Assembly: GCA_003645535.1 (NCBI GenBank) | Contig: QNFP01000011.1 | Span: forward strand, 1-38,429 | Reading direction: 5' to 3' | Length of the DNA: 38,429 bases | From: Gammaproteobacteria bacterium | Lineage (GTDB): Bacteria > Pseudomonadota > Gammaproteobacteria > Pseudomonadales > Porticoccaceae | In this document: piece after piece, positions 1 to 8,438 of the stretch | How positions within the stretch are numbered: position 1 is the first letter of the stretch | How the letters are laid out: the number at the start of each line of letters is the position of its first letter | Position numbers and translations under genes: made by a program | The notes under the pieces: generated by a model | Databases searched by the model: none | Told to the model about the DNA's origin: nothing | The model's input: only the letters and a program-made list of their open reading frames with translations

Positions 1-1
1 C

Positions 2-259
2 TTTGACATCCTGATAGGTGGCGGTTTATTAGCCCACATTGCGGGTGCTGCGATTGTAATGACTTTGTCTGTTAGCTCAAGGGCAACCACTACTTTTCGC
101 GAAATTATTACTCCATACATTATTGTTGCGTAATTTATTGCAGTGGTTGTTGTTACCGCTTGCACAGTTACGGTGGACATGGCAATTATCGACAACTTAT
201 GACGAATACCGGGCGCTTTGGTTCCGTTAAATAATGCAGTTAAGGAGGTTGCCAGCTAG
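2..259 (+). other. Interrupted membrane-like reading frame upstream of pyrD
   Basis: No intact gene is visible in the first 325 bases. One plus-strand frame reads as hydrophobic peptide for 43 codons to a TAA at 131-133. It then continues in the same frame with another hydrophobic run (FIAVVVVTACTVTVDMAII) to a TGA at 200-202, and on to a TAG at 257-259. The other two plus frames hit stops early. This could be the 3' end of a membrane protein gene that starts outside the window, a decayed membrane gene, or chance. I do not recognise a family. Confidence 0.15.
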
Positions 260-325
260 ATTGACTGGCGTGACTTGCCAGATGGCTTCAATTATCCTTG
301 CGGCCCCATGTGTTGCGGAGTCATT

Positions 326-1345
326 ATGTATCGCCTTGCGCGTGCCGCGTTGTTCCAGTTGCCGCCCGAAATTTCACACTCCGTGTCTCTGAAAGGGATA
401 GCCTGTGCCGAGCGGCTCGGGCTGCTTCGCAGCTTGACGGCGAAGCAGCCCAGGCAGCCGGTCGAAGTTATGGGGCTTAAGTTCGATAACCCGTTTGGAC
501 TTGCCGCTGGGCTGGATAAAAATGGTGATTACTTTAACTCCCTGGGTGCTCTGGGTTTTGGTTTTGTCGAGATCGGCACTGTCACACCATTGCCCCAACC
601 GGGCAATCCGCGCCCGCGCCTGTTTCGTTTGCCACAGGAACAGGCGATTATTAACCGTATGGGTTTCAATAATCATGGCGTCGATCATCTGGTCAACAAA
701 GCAGGTAAACGCCGCTACAAAGGCGTGCTGGGCATCAATATAGGCAAAAATCTTACTACCTCGATAGCCAATGCCCAACAGGATTATTGTATCGGCATGG
801 AGAAAGTCTATCCGGTGGCCGATTACATAGCTATTAATATTAGTTCACCGAACACACCAGGGCTGCGGGATCTGCAAAATGTCGATCAACTTGATCAACT
901 GCTGGATGTTTTAAAAGACAGCCAGGCGCGCCTTGCTGAAAGGCATGGTCGCTACGTGCCGCTGGCAGTGAAGATTGCCCCGGATCAAAGTGACACCGCG
1001 TTATGTGAGATAGCTGCTGTGTTGCGGGATAAGCAAATCGATGGGGTGATTGCAACGAATACTACTGTATCTCGGCAGGGTGTTGAAAATAATCGTTATG
1101 CTGGCGAGCAGGGTGGTCTGAGTGGTGCGCCTCTTGAAGCCAGGGCGACAGAGGTGATTGCCACGCTTGCCCGGGAGTTAGATGGCACGTTGCCAATTAT
1201 TGGGGTAGGCGGCATATGCGATGGCGCGGGAGCCACGCAAAAACTGGCCGCGGGTGCCAGTCTGGTACAAATTTACAGTGGCTTTATTTATCGAGGACCT
1301 GCGCTGATCAAGGATATGGCCGCAGCCGTTGCTGCGGCCAGTTGA
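326..1345 (+). CDS. pyrD: Dihydroorotate dehydrogenase (quinone), class 2
   Basis: Oxidises dihydroorotate to orotate in de novo pyrimidine synthesis, passing electrons through FMN to membrane quinones. The 339-aa product follows E. coli PyrD closely. It has the N-terminal helix region for membrane and quinone contact (MYRLARAALFQLPPE), NPFGLAAGLDKNG, EIGTVTPLPQPGNPRPRLFR, NRMGFNNHG, GVLGINIGKN, the AINISSPNTPGLR active-site stretch with the serine base expected of class 2, VKIAPD, IATNTT and the FMN-phosphate segment GVGGI...GASLVQIYSGF. The open frame extends upstream to 275, but the ATG at 326 matches the family N-terminus and has a GCGGAG ribosome site 5 nt before it. The next gene, rmf, converges on it. 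Confidence 0.97.
   Translation: MYRLARAALFQLPPEISHSVSLKGIACAERLGLLRSLTAKQPRQPVEVMGLKFDNPFGLAAGLDKNGDYFNSLGALGFGFVEIGTVTPLPQPGNPRPRLFRLPQEQAIINRMGFNNHGVDHLVNKAGKRRYKGVLGINIGKNLTTSIANAQQDYCIGMEKVYPVADYIAINISSPNTPGLRDLQNVDQLDQLLDVLKDSQARLAERHGRYVPLAVKIAPDQSDTALCEIAAVLRDKQIDGVIATNTTVSRQGVENNRYAGEQGGLSGAPLEARATEVIATLARELDGTLPIIGVGGICDGAGATQKLAAGASLVQIYSGFIYRGPALIKDMAAAVAAAS
1318..1339. terminator. GC-rich hairpin at the 3' end of pyrD
   Basis: GGCCGCAGC, a CGTT loop and GCTGCGGCC form a perfect 9-bp stem inside the last codons of pyrD (the alanine-rich tail). No T-run follows, so this is a possible weak or factor-aided terminator for the convergent pyrD/rmf pair, or simply a product of alanine codons. 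Confidence 0.25.
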
Positions 1346-1377
1346 GGTCTTGTCGATACATCTTGTCAATAAAGAAG

Positions 1378-1587
1378 CTAACGTAAGGCGATGACCTTTT
1401 GTTGGCTGGCCTGGGTCTTGATGCCATCCAGGTTGTCATCGTGGCCTTCCTGCCAGCCTTTGATCCATTCCCGTGCAGTCGCACTGTCCTCCTGAAAGGG
1501 ACAACGTTCATCGGAGCGGCCATGATAGCCTTGTTGGTAACCTTTGCTGTATGCGCGCTGGGATATGTCTCGTTTTTGTCTTTTCAT
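1378..1587 (-). CDS. rmf: Ribosome modulation factor (hibernation factor)
   Basis: RMF binds the 30S subunit in stationary phase and drives 70S dimerisation into inactive 100S ribosomes. The 69-aa product starts MKRQKRD and continues RAYSKGYQQGYHGRSDERCP, then WIKGWQEG. This is the typical RMF pattern (E. coli begins MKRQKRDRLERAHQRGYQAG) with a longer C-terminal tail (about residues 55-69). The start is firm: AAGGAGCA lies 7 nt before the ATG. It stands alone on the minus strand between pyrD and rlmKL; pyrD, rlmL and rmf also lie near one another in E. coli. Expression is probably growth-phase dependent by analogy with the family; I did not identify its promoter. Confidence 0.93.
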   Translation of the reverse strand: MKRQKRDISQRAYSKGYQQGYHGRSDERCPFQEDSATAREWIKGWQEGHDDNLDGIKTQASQQKVIALR

Positions 1588-1673
1588 TTAGTCGTGCTCC
1601 TTGGCTTCAGGTGTGAAAGACTGCCATTAAATAGTAGAGGACATTTTCACTGACCCCAGTTCATCAAATAGAG

Positions 1674-1702
1674 TTGAAACTGTCGAGCATTTTCTTTATC
1701 TA
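1674..1702 (+). promoter_or_regulatory. Possible sigma-70-like promoter for rlmKL
   Basis: TTGAAA at 1674-1679, a 17-bp spacer, then TATCTA at 1697-1702, about 50 bp before the rlmKL start. The -35 is good and the -10 is weak (3 of 6). An alternative -10, TCTATA, sits 2 bp downstream. Confidence 0.25.
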
Positions 1703-1752
1703 TAGTCGTGAGTTTTAATTCCCTGTGGTAATTAAATTAGGAAAGCAAATAG

Positions 1753-3978
1753 ATGTTATCTGAATATTTTGTCAGTTGTCCCAGAGGATTAGAGGGAGTT
1801 CTTTATGAAGAACTCAAAGAGATGGATATTTTGAATATTCGAGAAACCGTAGCCGGTGTTGGTTTCAGGGATAGTTTGGAGAGCGCTTATAAGGTCTGTT
1901 TGTGGTCGCGCCTGGCAAATCGTGTGCTGATGCCACTACATACATTTGCAGTGGCGAATGCTGATGACCTGTACCAGGGAGCATACGATATTGACTGGCT
2001 TCAGCATTTTGATGTTGAGGCTACTATCGTGGTTGATTTTGTCGGTACAGGACCAGGTATTGATCACACCCAGTTTGGCGCCCAGCGCGTTAAGGATGGG
2101 GTGGTTGACCGTTTTCGTGACCACACTGGTCAGCGCCCCGATGTTCAAACCCGGGCTCCCGATATTCGTATTAATGCTCGATTTGCCCACGACAAAGTGA
2201 CCCTGAGTCTGGACCTCTCTGGCGACAGCCTTCATCGGCGTGGTTATCGTAAAGTTAATACCGGGGCGCCACTCAAAGAAAATCTGGCCGCTGCTCTGTT
2301 GATTCGGGCCGGTTGGCCGGATGAGCAATATGCCGCTCTGGTTGACCCCATGTGCGGTAGTGGCACCCTGCTTATCGAGGCCGCTATGATGGCCGCTGAT
2401 ATTGCCCCGGGACTCAGTAGAGAACGTTATGGATTTACGTGCTGGTCAGGTCATCAGGTGGATTTATGGGAGGCTTTGCGTGACGAAGCAAGGCATCGCC
2501 GTGAACGTGGTCTGGCCAAAAGGCTTCCTGTTATTCGTGGCTACGATAACGATGGTAAAACAGTCCGCGCTGCCGATACCAATATCAGTGCGGCAGGTTT
2601 GTCGCAATATATTGGTGTTACCAGACAGGCTTTGGAGGAACTGCACAACCCACTGCCAGAATCAGGCGCACGTGGTCTGTTGATAACCAATCCGCCTTAC
2701 GGTGCGCGGATGGGGGATGAGGGGGAGCTAAGGCCGCTTTATGCCAGTTTGGGGGCGGTGCTCAAAAAGCAATTTGCCGGCTGGCGAGCGGCTGTTTTTT
2801 CTGCGAATGAGACGCTTTGCTTCGAGCTGGGTTTGCGCAGTGACAGGCAATATAAATTATTCAACGGTGCGCTTCCTGCCCGCTTATTGTTGTTCGATGT
2901 GTTCGCGGATCAGCGCGGCATTTCAGTGAGCACAGGTTCCTCAGCCAATACACCCGCCACGACATCGGCCCCCAAAAATAGCGAAGAGTCGCTTTCGACA
3001 GGCGCGACCATGCTGGCTAATCGCCTGCGCAAGAATTTGCGCAAACTGCGCAACTGGTTGCGGACAGAAAGTATTGAGTCTTACCGACTTTACGATGCTG
3101 ATTTACCGGAATACGCTGTCGCCATCGATTGTTATGGCGACGCTGTCCATGTACAGGAATACGCACCCCCGGCCAGTGTCGACCAGGATGCCGCAAAGCG
3201 CCGTATCGTTGAGGTGCGCCAGGCGGTGGCGGCAGTGCTGAAGCCTCAGCCCAATAATCTATTTTTCAAGGAACGAAAGCAGCAGCGGGGTGAAGAGCAA
3301 TATCGACGCTCAGAACAGGGAAGCGGTGCCGGGGTCTTCACTGTGCAGGAATATGGCCTGCGTTTTGAAGTAAGCATGGCGGCATATCTGGATACCGGGT
3401 TATTTCTTGACCACCGACCTGTACGTCGTATGTTGACCAATATCTGCCAGGCCAGGCGGTTTCTTAATCTGTTTTGCTATACCGCCAGCGCTACAGTTTG
3501 TGCTGTTGCCGCAGGGGCATCAACAAGCCTGAGCATCGATATGTCCAATACCTATCTGGATTGGGCGAAGCGAAATTTTGCACTCAACGGCATCGACAGC
3601 CCCCAACATCGGTTTTTGCGCGCTGATTGTCTGGCATGGCTGGCAAAAGGTGGGGATGGCGTGAGTTATGACGTGATCTTCCTGGACCCACCGACATTTT
3701 CAAATTCAAAAAAAATGACCGACGTACTCGATATACAAAAGGATCACGAGAAGCTGATTCGTCAGGCAGTCACTTTGCTGACTGAGGACGGCGTACTGAT
3801 ATTTTCCACTAACCTGCGCCGTTTTAAAATGGCTACAGGCGTTATCGATGATTTTGCCACCGAAAATATCAGTGCGCAAACCATTGATCCTGACTTTGCG
3901 CGGCGTCCAAATATTCACCATTGCTGGACAATCCGGCGAGGCCGTTCTCTCGGAGGTAAGTCAGATGCCGGGCAATAA
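1753..3978 (+). CDS. rlmL: Bifunctional 23S rRNA methyltransferase RlmKL
   Basis: Methylates 23S rRNA at G2445 (N2, RlmL half) and G2069 (N7, RlmK half; E. coli numbering), using S-adenosylmethionine. The 741-aa length fits the fused gammaproteobacterial enzyme. A THUMP region lies in roughly residues 45-155. The first methyltransferase has DPMCGSGTLLIEAA (from D198) and the NPPYGARMG catalytic motif (N313). The second has NLFCYTASATVCAVAAGA and DPPTFSNSKKM (D645). A low-complexity S/T/A-rich linker near residues 395-420 joins the halves. The ATG has an AGGAAAG site upstream. The last 14 nt overlap the glutaredoxin-like gene. Confidence 0.96.
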   Translation: MLSEYFVSCPRGLEGVLYEELKEMDILNIRETVAGVGFRDSLESAYKVCLWSRLANRVLMPLHTFAVANADDLYQGAYDIDWLQHFDVEATIVVDFVGTGPGIDHTQFGAQRVKDGVVDRFRDHTGQRPDVQTRAPDIRINARFAHDKVTLSLDLSGDSLHRRGYRKVNTGAPLKENLAAALLIRAGWPDEQYAALVDPMCGSGTLLIEAAMMAADIAPGLSRERYGFTCWSGHQVDLWEALRDEARHRRERGLAKRLPVIRGYDNDGKTVRAADTNISAAGLSQYIGVTRQALEELHNPLPESGARGLLITNPPYGARMGDEGELRPLYASLGAVLKKQFAGWRAAVFSANETLCFELGLRSDRQYKLFNGALPARLLLFDVFADQRGISVSTGSSANTPATTSAPKNSEESLSTGATMLANRLRKNLRKLRNWLRTESIESYRLYDADLPEYAVAIDCYGDAVHVQEYAPPASVDQDAAKRRIVEVRQAVAAVLKPQPNNLFFKERKQQRGEEQYRRSEQGSGAGVFTVQEYGLRFEVSMAAYLDTGLFLDHRPVRRMLTNICQARRFLNLFCYTASATVCAVAAGASTSLSIDMSNTYLDWAKRNFALNGIDSPQHRFLRADCLAWLAKGGDGVSYDVIFLDPPTFSNSKKMTDVLDIQKDHEKLIRQAVTLLTEDGVLIFSTNLRRFKMATGVIDDFATENISAQTIDPDFARRPNIHHCWTIRRGRSLGGKSDAGQ

Positions 3979-4219
3979 GGCGAGAGTAGCGTGTACGCTT
4001 TATACCGGTGCAGGTTGTCATCTTTGCGATTTAGCCCGCGATATTCTTGATGATGTGGTCGGTGCAGCGGCCTGTGAAGTGGTAAGTATTACCGGAAATG
4101 ACCAGCTCACCAGGCTTTATGGTGTGCGCATACCAGTGGTTAAACTGACCTCAGGAGAGGAAAAGGGCTGGCCATTTACGGCGGGACAGATCAGGAAAAT
4201 GTTGCCTGTTTCGAGCTAG
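3965..4219 (+). CDS. Glutaredoxin-like (DUF836) small thiol protein
   Basis: An 84-aa protein with a thioredoxin-fold start, CTLYTGAGCHLCDLARDIL, with CHLC at residues 18-21, and the cis-Pro region YGVRIPVVKL. This is the DUF836 glutaredoxin-like family; a redox role is inferred and the substrate is unknown. The start chosen is the ATG at 3965, preceded by GGAGGTAAG and overlapping the end of rlmKL, which suggests translational coupling. The open frame runs further upstream (to 3848) only as a shadow of rlmKL. The TAG stop lies exactly at the left edge of a MITE-like element, so the insertion falls at or next to the stop codon. Confidence 0.85.
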   Translation: MPGNKARVACTLYTGAGCHLCDLARDILDDVVGAAACEVVSITGNDQLTRLYGVRIPVVKLTSGEEKGWPFTAGQIRKMLPVSS

Positions 4220-4453
4220 GGAACCTCTGATTAAGTCTGGACGAAGCAGGTTGTAATTCAGAATGTTCAGATTCACCAACATTAGGCGCTTTTAGGCGAG
4301 GCGAAAATTGCACGTAATGCCCAAAACACTTCGTGGGGTAGGCTCTAGCTAGCTATTGCGAAAATTTACACCAACAGTAGGCGCTTTTAGGCGACGAAGA
4401 AGCTGGAGATTCTGGGTGCAAAATGCGAGTTCATGACCTGATCAGAGGTTCCC
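4219..4453. mobile_element. MITE-like element with terminal inverted repeats
   Basis: A 235-bp non-coding segment bounded by GGGAACCTCTGAT at the left and its exact reverse complement at the right. The inverted match extends to 17 of 19 positions. TA flanks both ends (4217-4218 and 4454-4455). Read one base further in, the flanks are CTAG and CTAT, like a 4-bp CTAG-type duplication with one mutation. It carries no transposase, only an internal 26-bp direct repeat. It sits between the stop codons of two convergent genes. The termini and target type recall IS5-related elements, but the family is inference. Confidence 0.75.
4274..4394 (+). repeat. Internal 26-bp direct repeat in the MITE-like element
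   Basis: Two copies (4274-4299 and 4369-4394) of CACCAACAKTAGGCGCTTTT followed by AGGCGA, differing at one position (T/G) and offset by 95 bp. Each copy itself contains TAGGCG twice. Confidence 0.85.
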
Positions 4454-4462
4454 TATGGTTCA

Positions 4463-5302
4463 CTAATGGAGATGACCGCCACCCTGGTTGCGCAAATCGA
4501 CTATTTTTTCCTTTATAGATTTGCTCACCGGAGGTGGTGGTGCCAGGGTGAGCAGGTACTCCAGATCATCTGCAGCTGCCGAGTGACAGTCCATTTGTTC
4601 GAGTACAAGTGCGCGATCCATGAGATCTCGCCGCGAATTTTTATCGATCAGTAGCAGTTGGTCGCAGATGGCAAGCGCTTCATCAAGATCCTTACGGCCC
4701 AGATAAATGCCTTTCAGATTGCCTAGAATCCGCCGCACTACTTCGCGATTGCTCACACTATCGAGGTGTTCGCTTTTAAACGCTATGGAATCCTGTGTGC
4801 AGGTTTTCAGTAACTCGCGACAGGCATTTTCGTTGAGTACCTGGCCAGAAAACGGGTCTAACAGTATTTCTTCATCGCCCACCAGTTTCACCAGGAAATG
4901 TCCCGGAAAACCGACCGGCTCAATTTCCAGGCCCAGGTTTCGCCCTACGCTGATATAGACCAGCGCCAATGTAATAGGAATGCCCTTGCGACGTTGCAGG
5001 ACTCGGTCAAAGTAGCTGTTGTCGGGGTTGTAGTAATCGCCGTGATCACCACTGTAGCCCGCCTGACGATACAGGAAGTTGCACAGATCCTGGGCAATGG
5101 CCTCCGTTGTCTGGCTTGTATCAACACTATTTCTCGCTTCGTTAGCGAGGTTCTCTATTTGTTGGTGACAATGATCAAGGTTGAATTCAGGGTGATGTTC
5201 AGCGGCAATAAGTAACGCAGCGTCGATCAGATCGATGTGTTGATCTTCGCCTGTAAACAACATGGCGAATTGTGTGCGGGGGTCGTTGTTAGACGTGTTC
5301 AT
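4463..5302 (-). CDS. SirB1-family transglutaminase-like/TPR protein
   Basis: A 279-aa protein of the SirB1 (YchA-like) family. The transglutaminase-like core includes FLYRQAGYSGDHGDYYNPDN, the GIPITLALVYISVGRNLGL segment, GFPGHFLVKL and LLDPFSGQVL. A C-terminal TPR-like helical part (about residues 190-265) reads LKGIYLGRKDLDEALAICDQ. The canonical transglutaminase cysteine is not apparent, which is common in this family, so enzymatic activity is doubtful and the role is not established. The ATG start gives a full-length family member. It is last in a minus-strand run with tatD and slt. Its stop lies 9 bp from the MITE-like element. Confidence 0.85.
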   Translation of the reverse strand: MNTSNNDPRTQFAMLFTGEDQHIDLIDAALLIAAEHHPEFNLDHCHQQIENLANEARNSVDTSQTTEAIAQDLCNFLYRQAGYSGDHGDYYNPDNSYFDRVLQRRKGIPITLALVYISVGRNLGLEIEPVGFPGHFLVKLVGDEEILLDPFSGQVLNENACRELLKTCTQDSIAFKSEHLDSVSNREVVRRILGNLKGIYLGRKDLDEALAICDQLLLIDKNSRRDLMDRALVLEQMDCHSAAADDLEYLLTLAPPPPVSKSIKEKIVDLRNQGGGHLH

Positions 5303-5353
5303 AAGGTTCGCCTGAAGCTACACAAACTGTACGTTGTGAAATGAAACCATTAA

Positions 5354-5398
5354 CTCCACCTATTAACAATAGTTACCTACAAACAAAAGCTACCTGCG
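5354..5398. repeat. Degenerate 17-bp tandem repeat between tatD and sirB1
   Basis: The blocks CTCCACCTATTAACAATA, GTTACCTACAAACAAAA and GCTACCTGCG align with a period of 17 (ACC cores at 5358, 5375 and 5392). The array ends at the tatD stop codon. It is one of several degenerate short repeat runs in this window. Confidence 0.45.
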
Positions 5399-6265
5399 CT
5401 ATCTGGAACTCCCTGGTATTGCTGCGGCATGTTTAATCATGGTGATATCCAGCCCAAAAAATTCTGCTGCAGTTTGTGATGTGGCCATAGCTATTTCTTC
5501 AGCGCTCTCGCGGCGGTGTTCGGCAACGCTGTCCAAAACCCATGATAAGTAGGCTGGTTCATTGCGTCTTGATGATGGTTTGGGACGCACAGTGCGAGGT
5601 AACAGGTAGGGTGCGTCCGACTCAAGCATAAGGCGGTTGAGGGGAATGTTTTTCACCAGGTTCTGTAGATCAAGGCCCCGTCGTTCATCGCAAATCCAGC
5701 CGGTGATGCCGATGTACAGGTCGAGATCCAGGTAATTGAACAGGCTTTTTCTGTCGCCGGTAAAACAGTGGATGACACCTCGGTCAAGCTGGTTTCGATA
5801 GGCGTGCAGAATCTCAAGCTGACGTTGATGGGCGTCTCGTTCGTGCATAAAAAGAGGCTTTCCCGTGCCGGCTGCCAGTTCTAATTGCGCCTCGAAAACC
5901 CGCTCCTGCGCTGGGCGTGGGGAATAGTCTCGGTTAAAATCGAGGCCAGTTTCACCTACGGCAACTGCGGGTGTCTGGTCCAGCAGTTGCTGTAATACTG
6001 CAAGGGTGTCGGAATTCCAGTGTTTGGCATCGTGGGGGTGCACGCCGACAGTACAGTACAACATGGCGGGGAAAGTGGGTGAGTATTGTCGGCACAAATC
6101 GAGTACATGCTTGCTGGTTTGTTCGTCGGTACCAGTTAAAATGCAGGCAATAATATGCGCAGAGCGGGCTCTGGTCAGTACTTCTTCGGTGTCATCATTA
6201 AATTGACTACTGGCCAGATTGAGGCCGATATCGATAAGTGGGCGCGATTGAATATTTAAAGTCAT
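5399..6265 (-). CDS. tatD: TatD-family metal-dependent DNase
   Basis: A 288-aa TIM-barrel metallohydrolase matching E. coli TatD (3'-5' exonuclease in DNA repair and oxidative-stress survival) rather than its YcfH/YjjV relatives. It starts with LIDIGLNLASSQF (TatD has FDIGVNLTSSQF), and carries GVHPHDAKHW, AVGETGLDFNRDYS, PLFMHERDAHQRQLE, GVIHCFTGDR, YIGITGWICDERRGLDL and LESDAPYLLPRTVRPKPSSR, which supply the metal-binding His, Glu and Asp. The tail past residue 270 is divergent. It lies between slt and the sirB1-family gene on the minus strand, with repeat-filled gaps of about 96 and 127 bp on either side. Confidence 0.94.
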   Translation of the reverse strand: MTLNIQSRPLIDIGLNLASSQFNDDTEEVLTRARSAHIIACILTGTDEQTSKHVLDLCRQYSPTFPAMLYCTVGVHPHDAKHWNSDTLAVLQQLLDQTPAVAVGETGLDFNRDYSPRPAQERVFEAQLELAAGTGKPLFMHERDAHQRQLEILHAYRNQLDRGVIHCFTGDRKSLFNYLDLDLYIGITGWICDERRGLDLQNLVKNIPLNRLMLESDAPYLLPRTVRPKPSSRRNEPAYLSWVLDSVAEHRRESAEEIAMATSQTAAEFFGLDITMIKHAAAIPGSSR

Positions 6266-6280
6266 AGGCTAGCCGAGTAA

Positions 6281-6347
6281 AGGTGTTTTCGATAAAAGTT
6301 CTTCTGGCTATAGGCATTTCCGGGTAGAGGTTCTTCCTGGCAAAGGA
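6281..6347. repeat. Degenerate 15-16-bp tandem repeat upstream of tatD
   Basis: Four units align: GGTGTTTTCGATAAA, AGTTCTTCTGGCTAT, AGGCATTTCCGGGTAG, AGGTTCTTCCTGGCAA, then a partial AGGAAATG. The pattern is approximately AGGTTCTTCCGGSTAA. It lies in the tatD 5' region, so it would be transcribed if slt and tatD are co-transcribed. Confidence 0.45.
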
Positions 6348-6392
6348 AATGAGGGTGGCGGAATCGAGCTTGCGATTTTATCAGTAGACGGC

Positions 6393-8438
6393 CTACAGTT
6401 GCTGGCCACGCTCTTTGGCACTCAATAGAGGATCGTCCTGGTCGAGGAGAATAGAGTAGATCACTGCAAAGCTGAGCACGTTTTGTACATACTGGCGTGT
6501 TTCTTTGAAGGGTATGGTTTCGACCCAGGCATCGAATGGAAGTTTGCCCGCACTTTTCTTGCGCCAGCGACTAACCCGGTGTGGTCCTGCGTTATATGCA
6601 GCAGTGGTGAGGATGCGGTTGCCGCCAAAACGTTGGAGAACATCGGCGTAGTACTGGCTGCCGAGGCGGATGTTGAGGTCAGGGTCAAATAGTTGCTGGC
6701 TATTTTTGTAGGGTATGCGATGTTTACGTGCCACTTCTTTGGCCGTTGCCGGCATTAATTGCATGAGACCACGGGCACCGGCAGGAGAGGTTACCAGTGG
6801 CCGGAAGGCGCTTTCCTGGCGGGCAATGGCATAGAGGAGTGGTGGTGGCAAGTGTCGTTGTTGAGCGTTGTGTCGAAATTCCTCACCATAGACGAGGGGA
6901 AAACGCATGTCGATGTCATCCCAGTATTTGGCTCTCGCCATTGCCAGAATAACCTGACCATGCCACTGCCACTTTTGGGCTATTCGTGCCGCAGTTTGCC
7001 ACTGAATTGAGTCGAAATTTATACCACCGTTGTACCATTCGCGCCTGGCGTTAAGGTATTGCCGATGGAAAAGCAGCTCGCGGGCGCGCTCTATACTGGG
7101 CTTGTTCGCCATGCGTTCTATTTCTTCGTCAGTAACCGCTACGGGTCGATCCTGCAAATTATAAGGATTGTCTATCCAGTCACAGGCGAGAAAACCGTAA
7201 AAGCTACGAAAGCGAGATATCTCACGTAAAGTCGTTTTAGCTGCATCAATATCACTGGCTTTAGTGGTGTGTAACAGGAGCCCGCGAGCATGCCAGTAAC
7301 GCCACCTTTCGTGCTCTCGTAGCTCATCGGGGAGGATTTCTATCAAGGTGATTAGCGCGTTCCAGTCGCCTTTTTGCAGACTGTTGCGCAGTTGCCATTC
7401 GAGGAGAGCTGTGTCGGCAATCGAAATATGGTCGCGTAGATAACTGGCTGCAACATCTTCATAACCCTGGCGATAGAGGCCCTTTACCAGTGCTGTTAAA
7501 ACCTGTTGCTGGGTGTTTTTATCAAAGGGTTGGGTAGACTCATAATGTGCCCAGTATTTCCGAGCCGCAGGGGCATCTCGTCTGGCTAGATGGCGAATGG
7601 CATGGGCTATTACCGGCATGAATACAGGCGTGTTTGCGTCAAACAGCCTGTGTTCGGCCAACTGGCGAGGATTGCGATCCAGCGAGACATAGCTGGTGGC
7701 CAGTTGGCGGTATTTGTCAGACGAAAAAAAACGCTCGACATAGCGGCCAAGTTGATACTCATGATTGAGAATAGCAAGCGTGTAACGTTGCCAGGCAACC
7801 TCATTACTGATGCGTTGCTCGGCAATTAATAGTTTGAATAGCGGGTCACAGCCTTTCGGTTGAGAATTACCGACTACCCAGAGCTTGAGACCGCCTTCCA
7901 ATGCTGCCTGTTTTTCACCACTTTGGTAGCGAGCAAAATAATAGCGACATTTGATCTCGGTGTTAGCCGCAGATTCCAGATAGTAATCCTGGTAAAGTTG
8001 CCATAGCTCTTTTCGATAAAGCAGCTTTAGCCAGTTGCGGCGCAACCTTCTGTTTAGCCAGCTGTCGTCATATTTCTGCAGAAACCTGCTTACCGCGGGT
8101 TCGTCATTGACGGATAATCGATAAGTTAGCCTGGTGTATTCAAGGTACGGAAACAGGGGGTAATCCTGCAGTTCCTGTAGATGCTGTTTGAACAAACTGG
8201 TTGATCCGCGATCAAGACTTTTCTTAACGGAGACATATAGTTCACGTTGTTGTGTCAACGTGGCTTCCCGGGCAAGGGCAGGTGCCGAGTGCAGAAGTTC
8301 AATGCCTAAAAAAAGCAGGCATGAGAGCCGCAAAGCAGGGAGCACATTTGTATATAACCAGCCTGCTGACAGGCCTGGTTCGCAGCCGGCTGGTTTGGCG
8401 AGGAACCTGTTGCTGGCTTTTGTCAGAGGATTAATCAC
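6393..8438 (-). CDS. slt: Soluble lytic murein transglycosylase
   Basis: A periplasmic enzyme that cleaves glycan strands to 1,6-anhydro-muropeptides, the substrates of NagZ-based recycling. Most of the 681 aa is a superhelical helical-repeat domain. The C-terminal lysozyme-like domain has LLYAIARQESAFRPLVTSPA with the catalytic Glu at 542, GARGLMQLMPATAKEVARKH, LFDPDLNIRLGSQYY and TTAAYNAGPHRVSRW. The GTG start used here overlaps the uspA-family stop by one base (TAGTG). However, the Sec signal (LPALRLSCLLFLGIELLHS, then APALA before REA) would then begin about 32 residues in. A GTG at 8343-8345 would give a 650-aa protein with a normal signal peptide and may be the true start. Neither start has a strong ribosome site. 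Confidence 0.93.
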   Translation of the reverse strand: MINPLTKASNRFLAKPAGCEPGLSAGWLYTNVLPALRLSCLLFLGIELLHSAPALAREATLTQQRELYVSVKKSLDRGSTSLFKQHLQELQDYPLFPYLEYTRLTYRLSVNDEPAVSRFLQKYDDSWLNRRLRRNWLKLLYRKELWQLYQDYYLESAANTEIKCRYYFARYQSGEKQAALEGGLKLWVVGNSQPKGCDPLFKLLIAEQRISNEVAWQRYTLAILNHEYQLGRYVERFFSSDKYRQLATSYVSLDRNPRQLAEHRLFDANTPVFMPVIAHAIRHLARRDAPAARKYWAHYESTQPFDKNTQQQVLTALVKGLYRQGYEDVAASYLRDHISIADTALLEWQLRNSLQKGDWNALITLIEILPDELREHERWRYWHARGLLLHTTKASDIDAAKTTLREISRFRSFYGFLACDWIDNPYNLQDRPVAVTDEEIERMANKPSIERARELLFHRQYLNARREWYNGGINFDSIQWQTAARIAQKWQWHGQVILAMARAKYWDDIDMRFPLVYGEEFRHNAQQRHLPPPLLYAIARQESAFRPLVTSPAGARGLMQLMPATAKEVARKHRIPYKNSQQLFDPDLNIRLGSQYYADVLQRFGGNRILTTAAYNAGPHRVSRWRKKSAGKLPFDAWVETIPFKETRQYVQNVLSFAVIYSILLDQDDPLLSAKERGQQL

